A DNA stretch of 64,000 bases from Ancylostoma caninum. Lineage: Eukaryota > Nematoda > Chromadorea > Rhabditida > Ancylostomatidae. Below, one piece after another: positions 25,901 to 37,900 of this stretch (position 1 is the first letter of the stretch; each line of letters opens with the position of its first letter). The DNA is taken from positions 186,001 to 250,000 of the forward strand of contig JBAJFG010000116.1 in NCBI GenBank assembly GCA_037903475.1. The letters are read 5' to 3'. A program made the position numbers and the translations under genes. Under the pieces are notes generated by a model. It had not been told where the DNA came from. It worked only from the letters and a program-made list of their open reading frames with translations, and did no database searches.

Positions 25901-28900
25901 TCTCCTTTAGTTTTGTTTTTCATATCTTGGCGAATACTCTGAAACCTTGGACGCGGTCGTTATTTCTTATTATAGAGATTGCTTTGGATACTCCTGCCGT
26001 TTTCTTCACGAACATGCGGTTTCCTCCTGGTTCCTTTCCAACGCGATCCCACGGAAGTGGTGCTACCGGGCAGAACGAATACGATATTTGTATTTCGTTT
26101 GCTGAACAACTTCAGCAAACAAGGTTTCAGAGAACTGAGGCACTGTAGCTGCTCAATATCTATTCACTCGATACCTGCTATAACCTTATTCATACTCCAT
26201 CTCGTCGCGGTTCATTTGAAGCGGCACTGGTTTTTTTATGCGTGACAGGCAGTTCTCGGATAGATCAATCATGACACTTCGGTAGTGGGCGATAGACAGG
26301 AGACGGCCAGTGAAATCCTCCTAAGAAGAGGACAGTACTTCTACGTCTGCGCTAATAACTGTTTGAGAGACCTTAAGGTAGTACGATGACACATCCACTA
26401 CGTCGTTAACCATATTCCGTTTTTCTCTCAGTGAAAGGAGAGTGTTACATAAATTCTACTTCTCAAAGAAACCGCATTTTTTGTAAGATACGTTATTCAG
26501 ACCCATGTTGTGGCCAAACTGCTTAGGCTGCAGCTCCGAGAATATGCCCTGACGTTGATATGACGGTGTGGTATCGATATCTCAAATGTGCCTTCGTGTG
26601 ATCACAAATACCCGCAAATACCTACAGTCAAAAAACTAAAAATGTGAAATCTGCGGTGCAATGAAAAATTCTACCGTGAGGCTACTTCACCTCCACTTTA
26701 AATCATTCCTTCAAAAGTTTGTGGTATCCTTTTCTTATTAGAGCACAGTTCAGAGAATCTGCACACAATGCGTTGGCTTGCAGTGCACAGTATGGGACAA
26801 TTCAGCTGTTTGAAGATGATGAAAAGCTGAATTTTAGAATTTTACGGAAAAATAGAAATGAACATTGAGGGGTGATTCCTTGCCATAGCACTGCAGTGTG
26901 ACCAGGCTACTGAACTCTAAAGGAAAGATTTCGAAATGTTGTTTTTGTAGGTAATTATTTGATGCAATACTTGAGGACCGGCACTGCGTGAGGCGGCCTG
27001 AGGCGATGTGAGGCAATTAGTCTTCGCTACCGACCACCACTGTACGCAGTGGATCACATTTGTCCATGAAAAACACGAAAAGCGTCATGTAATTTTTTTT
27101 CATCAAGTTACTATAAGCGGAAGTTGTTTGTGGACTGTTCGTTCACTTAGAGGCAAGACCGGATTCTCTTGGATTGCATGAGATCATATTCTCATACCAT
27201 CACCTGGATAGAATGTTTATTGATGCTAGCCACCCCCTCATTTTGCTGAAGTGAGGTGCAGGTTGCAATCACCTTTTTCAAATGCAAGAGCAAAGACGAA
27301 GTTGAAATGGTGGATTCAGAGCATGGTGTTCATGATTTTCCTCATGAGCTCCTCTATAGCCTGAGTAATTCACTAAGACAATCATGTGGGTCATGGACAA
27401 AGCTGATTTCTGAATTTCGCTCTCTCCTGTACACTAAGTAATTACTTACGAGTTCGGGTTTGTGTTCATAACGATCTAAAACGAAAACGATTACAGCCAA
27501 GGAATCAGCAGATAAAAACCTAATGTAATTAGGAGAGAATTATGCATTACATTACGAGAACGCAACTGGACTTTAACGTCTACTTGTTGCAGGTATCAGC
27601 AAAAGGCCTCGGATCCTTCTGGTTCACCCGGCCATGAGTTCCAACCAGCGTTCCGCGATGTTGATTCGTTGAGACCATCGAGCTCTTCAGGCGCTAATTC
27701 ACACTTAGGTAATTACATCTAAAGACAACACGGAATCTTATATCTGCATAGTGTGTAGCATCATGGCTATGTATAATGTGCGCATATTGGGAGCAGCGCC
27801 TTCTCTAGTAGCTGATGATTTACGTTTATATGCAACGTTCCAGGAGAATTCAGCGGTGAAGAGGAGGAAGAGTCCACGAATCTGTTCGCTTCAAAGCCCT
27901 ATGTTGTGTTCAAGGCAAGCTTATCATCTTTTTATGCGAGGAGTTCGAAGTTCTCGATTCGCGAGGTCTCTGTTATCGAAGAGGGCAGCAAATAGGGCAT
28001 GAAATTTTCTAGTTCTGAAATTATGCGAAACCATAATTAAGGTTATCTAAATGTAATATAAACGTGTGCTGACTACTGTAGATATGAGTAACCGCTCTCA
28101 TGTTGTGCTGCTGACATTAACGGTGAGGGTGAAAGGTGTAAGTGAACGCCCAGGGCGTATCTGACCAACTCACCAAAGCATAGATATGTTGGTTGGATGG
28201 TAGCACCTCTCAGCGACACTTAATTTCTGCGCAATGCTCACCGCAGTCAAACATGCGCGGGAGGTTGTCGGCAGCTGCATCGGCTACGGTTGTAAATGAT
28301 GCGTTTTAAGAAAAATGTCTTAAGGTTTTACTGCGAAATTAGTGCTGTGACTAGGAAACTTTGATGCTAAAATTGTTTTGGTTGGAACGCTAACCCTTTA
28401 AGGGCCATACCGCCGATATACTAGACTTGTCTTGGTCGAAGAACTACTTCATCCTCTCTTCCGGTATGGACAGGACTGTGAAACTGTGGCACTTATGGCG
28501 TAATGAGTGCTTGTGTTGTTTCCAGCACGTTGACTTCGTAACGTCTGTTGCATTCCTTCCAAAGGTGGAGTTTCACACTTTTTTCACGTTGAATTAACTA
28601 TATACACTGCTACTGTTCAATTGATGTATGCTTCTGTAATGTTGCATCCTTAGTCGATTATTGCACCATTATCTGGCTCAGTCCTTCCGGTTTGCGCATT
28701 TTTTATTTCTCTCTTAGAAAACTTCAGGTCCATTCCGATATCCAGTGCAATAAATAAACCTGGATAGTTCCCAAGATAGCGGATTGGTCAAAATGCCCTA
28801 ATAACGGTTGAACTGAGAACCTGATATGAATGATCCGTTCATCTCTGCTAAATATCTTGTCTGTTACCTATTGTTTGATTTCTTTTTTAAAATTTCCTTT

Positions 28901-31900
28901 TCGAAAACTTTCAAACAGCGGAAACTCATGTTGCCAGCTAGTAAAACTGCATGCAGGCCCACAGGCTAGCGCTTCTCCCAGGGTCTGAAGAAGTCAGTCT
29001 ATCACATCGAAATTTGTAATTGTTTTATGGTGTAGTGTACGAGCTTTGGGCGGCTGTCGTCTGCACACAGCATGTAGTTAGCCACTTCGGGGGCACGAGC
29101 GATCAGCCTGCTGAATTGATGAATATGGTTGGGAGAGGTCACCACAGAGTTTGTTTGAGGACGACCGCTACTTCCTGTCTGGCTCACTTGATGGTAAACT
29201 GCGGATGTGGCACATACCGGATAAAAAAGTGGCTGTGTGGAATGAAGTTCCGGCAAGTTCTATAAATTCTTCCTTTTCATGACGTAGTACGATTGTTATA
29301 AGAGACCCATCATGTGGATTTTCAGGTGAAATTTATAACTGCGATAACTTTTGTTAAGAACGGGAAATTTGCTGTTGTTGGTACCTACAATGGTCGTTGC
29401 TTCTTCTACTCAACCGATGTTAGTAGCTAGTTCATCTCAGTGCACTTCGAGTTTATTTAACTATCTTCTTGCACTGTCTTCTCTTAGCAACTGAAATACC
29501 ACACCGTAGTTGACGTGCGTTCGACTCGAGGAAGGAATGCTAAGGGTCACAAAATAACGGGCTTGGCGGTCCACGGGGATAAGTTGCTGGTAGGTTCGAT
29601 TTCGTTGTTGTGCGTTGTACATACGTCTTTTTTTTTGGTGATATTTCCATCGTTTAGGTTACTTCCAATGATTCTCGCATCCGTATGTACGATGTGAGAG
29701 ATAAAGCGCTCACTTGCAAGTTCCGTGGAGCACAAAACGAACATTCACAAATCCGTGCGGCCTTTTCTCCCGATGGGAAACACATTGTGTGCGGATCAGA
29801 AGACAAGTTGGTTACGATATGTCATCTCATTATGTTCATCTTTATGTCTCTGCCCAAATTACGCCAAACTGTTGTGCAAGACAACAATGCTTGCTCATTT
29901 GTTTGTTTTTTTTTTCACATCATTTCTATAACTGAGCATTCTTGGCTTGGTTCTGGTTTGAGTTGCTTTAGATTATAATGGGGCTGAGTGGCGATTCTCA
30001 TCCCGACAGCCGGCTCATTAAAGGTGCGAGCCAAGTGTGAAGCGCCCTTGGCAGAGGCTAGCATCAAAGCAAACGGATCCGCCTGATTGACCTCAGAGCA
30101 ATCTCAACACTTTGTGGCATTGCGGCACGCGATCATCGCGATGCGACGATCAGCTCCATATAGTGGAGTTCCTTCTTCTCTGACACCAATTGAAGCTGAT
30201 TCTTCGTTTTGGCGGAGTAGCGTTCGAGAGAACTGGCAGAAAATCTCCGCCGTGATGCTTGTCAAAATTTATTTATTCTTGTATTTATTTATCGGTTTTT
30301 TTTTGCACTAGATCCGTCAAAAAGCCTATATCATTCCTTTCTTTACAATTCATCCATCCACCGTGTTGGGGGGGGGGTAAAGAGGCTCCCAAGGCTTGCT
30401 GACAGTCATAGCCTGTCTTGGAGCCTGTACACTGCGGAGATTTTGCGTGTTTGCTGCAGCGGATAGCGGCCACGCCCATCGCCCCGCCCACATACCGAGC
30501 CCATATGCAGAGTTTGGGGGGGAAGCGGAAGTCGAGAAATTGAGAAGTGATTTCCAAGAAAGTTTAAGTAAAGCCGCAATTCAAATTTAAAAAAGATCGA
30601 CGGTTTTGAGATATTAAACATCGAGCCAGGGCCTATTTAACATGCTGATCATGGATTTAATATCAATTTTGTATCAAAGTGCCATTTCTGAAGTACTTCA
30701 AGCCTTGACAGTACACATCACATTTTCAGAATCTGCTGAATCTTTGTAAACTGGGGTCATTCGACGTTCTTATCTCGAATTTGGTGCCTGTTTTGTATCG
30801 TGATGTCCTTTTTTAACAATTAATGCACGGATTGCGTAGCTTGGACAAATCCAAAACTTCAAAAGCTCATCACTACATAGGATGCTTTGTAGGATTTTTC
30901 TAGAATTTCCTGTTCTCCATTTATATTTGCGTTTTCTCCAACGCAATCGATCATGAATCCATCGCCAGATGAAGTGTAAGAAAGGCCCCGCAGGTACGTG
31001 CTGTGCCTGCAGGCGTACCTCAAGGATACAATGCCGTCAGATCGCCTTCCTGTTTTGTTAGCATTGATTTTCTGAAGCTAAGAATGCAACAGTGAAATAG
31101 ACTGCGTACTCTGTGCGAAAAATGTGAAATGAACTGGTATTTAGTAATATTCATTAAAAATCTCAATTACTACATAAAATTGTTGCCACAAGAAACTTTT
31201 TATTTTTCATATATTTTTCTTGTGACAAGATAGGGAGCGTTAAAAAACCGTTAAAAAAGTGTCTTTGTGTGCGTCGGGATCTTTTTGAAAAGGTCTTTGC
31301 GGAAGAAAGAGCTCAACACTTCTTTATAAGCAAGCTTTGTCATTCAGACGATTCGTTTTTAGTTTCGAAATTTCAACTTTGCTTTACGAATATAAATCCA
31401 GTGGTTTTAGAAAAGAAATTACACCCATCCTGCTTCTCAATTGTTGGAAAAGATCATCACGATACAAAACGTATTCGAGATAAAAACGTCAAATAACCTT
31501 AATTTACAATGTTTCAGAAGATTCTTTAAAAAAAGTATACGCTTGGAACACTTCAAAAATGGCATTTTGATAGAGAACGGGTGTCAGATCCGTAATCAGC
31601 ATGTCAAATAACCCCTACGTGAAGATTATACTTCCTGAAATCTGCGGTTTTTCTCAAATTTAAATCACAATTTTATTTAAATCTTATTTAAACTGCAGCT
31701 TTGAAAACTCCCAATCAATTTTGTGTAGTTTATGTGCCTATTTATGTAGTTTGCGCATACTATAGTTTTATCATCGTATTGGACAATCTTTTTATCACCT
31801 AAATATCATTTAATTTCGCTAGTACCATTCATTCCAATGATTCCCTCTTCCCAAATTTTTATCTCAATCATTGTTATAACTTCACGCCGAAGAGAGCACA

Positions 31901-34900
31901 GACAGTAGCAGGGTGGTGAGAGAGAAGAGAGGGTAGGACGAGAGAGCTGTGGGCGTGGCCGTTGGCGGCAAAGGAGCATATCCCTCCAGGATATGTATCC
32001 CCAAGGCACGGGAGTCTCTTTATCCTCCGCCACCGTGTTGTTATCTCCAAAAAGTAATCGTAAATGTTAGCAAAAAGTAGTTGAAGGTAAAGGTGGTAAC
32101 AGTGGTATTTTCGAGGGATTCTTTAAATTAAATGCAGAAAAGAGGAAAAATAATTCAAGTGTTAGGTTGAAATGTTCAAAATTTTGACAGAAAATGAGCA
32201 CGCTGAGTTGGAAGTATTTTTTTTCATTGGACTGGAAATTGACACTGGAGAATCGTCGCGTATATAATCGTCCGTCGGTATGATGGCACGCAACAGAGCG
32301 GCCATTGATTGAGATTGCCTTATAATCAACTAGTACGATCTGGCTGACTTGGTACCAGTTCTTGCCAAAAGCGCTTCACACTTGGCTCACACCTCTTATT
32401 AACCGGCTGTCCGGCTGAGAAACGCAACGAGCCCTTGTGATGGTACTCCACCTGGTTGCGCTGCTTTACGTTTATGGCGTATATCACAAGAAAATGGTTT
32501 TGTTTTCTGTTTTTTTTTTACCACGAATAGCATTATTAATCATGTTTGCGGAAGGAAAATCCCAGAAAAATCCTAGGATGTCCACTCATATCCTCAGACA
32601 ACGTTGTTTGATACTCCTTGACTATAAGTAATTCAAACTGAAACGCAATGATCTTCACTGGACACAAGCCGGAGTCTTGTAAAAACACTGTCTGTCGGTG
32701 CTACGGAAAGCGAAGTAACTCTAACGGCTCATTGTCAGTCGTCTCCTATCGTGAAATTCATGAAGGCCACATGGGTCGCAGTGGGTTGGATGTGAACATA
32801 AGTATGCCGTTTTCCTACGGCAAGTTTAAGGTGTATGCCCGGAAGAACGATAGCTGGCAATAGTAGGCTGCTATGAACCCGTGTGCCAATCTCTCATGCA
32901 ATTGTAACTCCGCCCCTGAATAGATACAGTGGACGGCAATGGCGGTGGCCCATCTGCGGCCTCGAGAAGAACGCAGCGCAACCGCGCCGCCCGCGTCGTA
33001 AACAATGTTTTCTGCTGCTGTTATGCTATATCTAGAGCTTTTCTGCCCGATTTTAAGGACTCTTGACCAAATCGAGAAGAAAGCGAGTAGAAATAGCATT
33101 CCGGCAGCAGGCGACACCGGTCCCTTCGCGCGCGGCGCGCTTGCGCTGCGTCGTTCTCGAGGCCGCAGATGGGCCACCGCCATTGCCGTCCACTGTAGAT
33201 AGATTAACAGGCAGTAACAGTTGCGAGTGTGTTAATTATCCTCTACTGCTGAAGATGGTTACGACCTACCTAAAGTAAATTTAGTAATGCGAATGAAGTA
33301 ATGCAGATGAAGCTTATTTTCTATTGAGATGTTACACATAATCACTAAAGCCCTACTCAGAGTTTTGCCGCCGAGCGAGTTCTCGCCGGGCGGCAAGAGG
33401 GGGGCGTGGCAAGCCTTTGCCGCTCAGCGACGTTGGGGATACTCAGAGTCGGGCGGGAGCGCGGCGGTTAGCACTAGGGCATCTTTTCTATATCCGCAGT
33501 AATTGTTCCACTTCTTTTGAATTTCTGAAGAATTCCTTGTTAGAACGGAACGATACGAAACGAACGCCTCTTCTGTACATTCTATAAATTAGTATTCTGA
33601 ACCCGGTGTCCACCTAGGGAACGTGTGCCTCATTAACATTATCCCTACTGTTCCTGGCTACCACCTCCAGATGGCATTCTAGGACTAACTACGCTACATC
33701 GTCGTCGTCAATGACTAAAATACCAGGAATACAAAAAATAACATGAAGGATACCACATCAAATGTTCTAGTTTACAGTTAGGCTCTCACCGAAAACGTCA
33801 AGTGAGGCGCGCTAAAAACATAAACAAACAACGAAATGTTCGTCACTGGAGAAGTGCAATTTGTTTAAAAGATTCGTGAAATTACGAAGAAAAATACCAT
33901 CGGCGAGTTTTGCCGCGCGCGACAAAAAAGGTCCGAGGCATTCCTTGTCGCCGCTTGCTGGGCGAGCTCGCGGCGAGCTCGCCGCGGCAAAATACTCTGA
34001 GTGACCCCCTGGCGAGTTTTGCCGCGGCGAGCTTGCGCTGCATAGCAGCCCGGTATGCTTCGACATGGGCGACTCGCCCGGCGGCAAAACTCTGTGTAGG
34101 GCTTAAGGGTTATTGCGTTATTGTCCTAAATCCCAAAGCTCCATATTCAGTCTGGTCCTGCACCAAGTAAAGCCTTCGGTCCTTCGTACAGGATAGGCTA
34201 GCGTGCGTATCGTACGAGATGGGCGTGACAACCTTTACATGGGGTGCGCAGTAGAGCCGGCAGCTGTCACGACCTATCGTTCTTCATGAGGAGGGAGGGC
34301 CTTTGGGTTCCGTCGAAAAATGGGCGTGGCTAACGATGCCCCACGGATATGCGGGTGCAACGCAGCTTCTGCTGACAGCCACGTGCATTCACAAGGAAAG
34401 GGAGTGACTCTTGAGCGTTTGCAGCACTTCTGTAACCAGTAAAGATGAATAACATCGGAAATGCCAGTAATTCAAAGCAGGACGTCCTTGATGCTTCAAA
34501 GTTGTTAAAATTACGGGTTCGAAATTATGGATAGTGTATGTAGAAGTGGTTTTACCGTAACTGCTCAAAAATGACGTCATTTAATGAAGAGGACGGGGAT
34601 TTTGTGACTAGCCCAACGACTAACCTCCTTTATTAACAGAAAAAAAAATCCCGCATAATTTCCATTTTTCAAACTTAACAAAAATTTCATTTAGTGTGCT
34701 TCTTAGCAAGTTTTCATCTTTACTGGTAAGAAAGAGTGGTCCAAATGCTAGATAGTCACCCAATTCTTCGTGAGTGTGCATGGCTGTCAACAGGAGTGCC
34801 GTAGCAGCTGCATATCCGTGGGGCATCGTTGGCCACGTCCATTTTTCGACGGGACCCAAAGGCTACGCCGCCGAAATTATGGATAGTATATGTAGAAGTG

Positions 34901-37900
34901 ATTTTACCGTAACTCCTCAAAAATGACATCATTTGATGAAGTGGACGGAGATTTTGTGACTAGCCCAACGACTAACCTTCTTCATTAACAGAAAAGAAAT
35001 CCCGCAAAATTTTTTCGGGACTACAAATCATAAACTCAAAGTTTAATAGCATAATTTCCATTTTTCAAACCTAAACAAAAATTTCATTCAGTATGCTTCT
35101 TAGCAATTATTCATCGTTACTGGTAAGAAAGAGTGGTCCAAATGCTAGATAGTCATCCAGTTCTCTGTGAGTGTACACGGCTGTCAACAGAAGTACCGTA
35201 GCACCTGCATATCCGTGGGGCATCGTTAGCCACGCACATTTTTCGACGGGACCCAAAGGCTACGCCGCCCTTCATGACCGCCACCCCAAGTTTCAATCAT
35301 TCCTGTTTTTGGGAGTATGTCTTGGATTGTTCTAAAAACACAGTGCCGTTATACTCACTCCACATATTGAAAAGGGTCCTTCGCCGCCATCGCCAGTGGC
35401 ATAGATCCCGACACCTGCTGACTCGGGCCAAGTTTCGCCGGCTTTTGTTCCGTGCCTGTACTTTTGGGCTGCAGCGGGACGCAATTGGAAAGGCTTTCAC
35501 TGAGGAAATACGAAAAGATGTTGACAAATATGACCTCAGCTGTTGTTTCTCGTAGTCGGATGAGTTCTGACGTACAAAGGACGATCTCGGACGATGCGAC
35601 GCGGACGAGATCAGACAGGAGAGGTCGAACGAATTCGAACGGAACCGCGCAGCGCAGCTAGAGAACGCATTTCATGTAATCGCGGCGTGCACCTCAGATG
35701 CTGCTTCGTTCGCGCCACGTGGGTGGTGCGGCGCTTCTGCCCGCGGGAGGCGTAATTTGATTGTCGTTCCCTGTACATCTATGATCATGTATGATATGAT
35801 CATGAATTGAATGGAAAAGCGTGAAAGATGGCTTCATATCTTAGTGATTTGACAACTCTTTAAGGTTCATTTACCTGTGGAGGACCGCTGACTTACCGTC
35901 TACCTTGTCGGTACGGAAGGACCGCAATAATATGTGGGAACGAGTTCGTGCACACAGTGCTGCTGTTTCGGTAGCTGTTTTTGCGCCGAAACCACAGGTA
36001 TGTAATCTTCTCAAATAAAGACACGCTCTTTGCATTTGCTTGTTTCGGTGTTTATGTATTGCTTTCGCGACATTGCTCTGCTGCAGTAGTGCATATTCAA
36101 AAAAGAAGCAGGTTGTTGATAATGTGAGCACGAATTGAAATAATCCTATTTAGCTCTAAGCGTGACTGTAGGAGGTGTTGATAGAAGGCGACGAGATTGT
36201 GATTTTGCTTGTAGAGTTTTTCATCTGATGCAACATGTTGTTGGCCTCCGTTTCTGAGCGTAGCCATATTTGAAACTCTTAAAGGCCGTGTCCAGGCAAA
36301 ACCCTTAGGGTTGACTGCTCATTAGATTATTGTTGCGGGTCGGCTCCATAGGCAACTGCCAAAGTTTCAGTGAAAAAATCGCAGAAATAAGCGAGATATC
36401 GGCCTTAGACCAAGTACCCAAGCCCATCTCCAGTGCCCAGCCCGCCCACCCGGCGCTGCCATTTTGCGCGTGGAATTGGCGTAAGGTGGACCATCGTTGG
36501 AAAAAATCGGACTAATTGTGGCAGCGTCTCTCTACTATGACTGATTCGCCTAGGCGTCTCAAGTTTACGTATGCGTTCTAAACATTCAGATACTGTTGCT
36601 CAACACTCCAGTTCCTCATTTTAAGCGATCTTGGATCTACAGTTTACAGATCTATACTTGATGGAGTGTTCGACGCATTATCGACCGGCGAATACGCGAC
36701 ATCATCCGAGTTACCGCAAACCAGTGTGGGTTCGTAGCCAACTGCGGAACTACGGATGCAATTCATGCGGCTCTACTGGTGATCGAGAAACATCGGGAGA
36801 AGCAGAAGCCACTGCATCTAGCATTCCTCTATCTGGAGAAAGCCTTCGATTGCGTGCCACATGAAGTCATCTGGTACGCGTTGCGGTAACACGGCATTCC
36901 AGAGGAGCTCATCGAGTGGGTTAGGATTCTGTACGCGGACCCAAGGAGTCGAGCGCAGGCGGCCGCGGGCACGGGCACGTCAGCGGAATTTCCCATCTCC
37001 GTAGGTGTACATCAAGGATCAGCCCTCTCACCGCTTCTCTTCATCATAGTCGTGGACGCTGTTGCGAGAGACCTCCAGAGACCGATACCATGGACTCCGC
37101 TGTACGCAGATGACGTCACTCTCGCATCTGAACAAAAGGAGGACCTTGAACGACGGACGCAGGCCTGAAGCGAACGTCTAGCGCGGTTCGGTCTTTGGCT
37201 CGATGTCAAGAAGTCTGAGTATATGACGACCGATATCAATGAGCGCGCCACCATTCAGGTTGATGGGTAATGACCTTCTGAAAACCGACTACTTCAAGTA
37301 TCTCGGCTCAACACTCTCAGCCGATGGCAACCTGGCCATGAAGTCGTCAGTCGCATCAACACTGCATGGCTGAAGTGGCGCTCAATGACGGGAGTGCTGT
37401 GCGACAAGAAGATCCCGGATCGCTTCAAGTCGAAGGTGTATCGAACAGTTGTTAGACTCGTCGCACTGTATGCTGCAGAATGCTGGCCGGCCACCAAGGA
37501 GGTGGAACGCCGCCTGCGTGTGATGGAGATGAAGATGTTACGATGGATGGCTGGAATCACGCGTGTGGACCGCATACGCAGTGGAAGGATCCGAGACCGG
37601 TTCGGCATCGCCACGATTGTTGACAAGCTCCGCGAAACCCGCCTTAGATGGTACGGCCTCGGCCTCGTACTGCGCGCCAACAAAGACACCGTCTGCAAAG
37701 TAGGCCTTGATCTAGAGGTACCAGGAAAACGACCAAAAGGACGGCCGAAGCAACGGTGGCTGGACACACTGCATGCGGATCTGAAGCATGTGGGCGCCCA
37801 CCCAGACCAGGCTCACGATAGAGCTAAATGGCGTCAGAAGATCAGAAAAGCGGACCCCGCCAACGAACGGGACAAACGCTAAAGAAGAAGAAGACTTGAT

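Larger units (their letters stand above)
29807..35864. other. 6.06-kb WDR44 intron
   Basis: It contains the MITEs listed separately plus a dispersed repeat present twice in opposite orientation (about 29995-30070 and 32340-32420, sharing GAGCCAAGTGTGAAGCGC). Poly-G is at 30367-30376. No nested gene is recognised. Confidence 0.5.

Noticed and set aside
29002..29265. Minus- and plus-strand frames around 29.1 kb
   Set aside because: The real coding part is the WDR44 exon 29160-29252 in another frame; the rest is intron.
30087..30311. Open frame containing SSVRENWQKISA, resembling the SVRKDRNNMWERV block of WDR44
   Set aside because: The exon at 35865-35997 carries the full block, completes the split Lys codon of the previous exon and continues in phase. 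This frame does neither, so the likeness is taken as chance or an old repeat.
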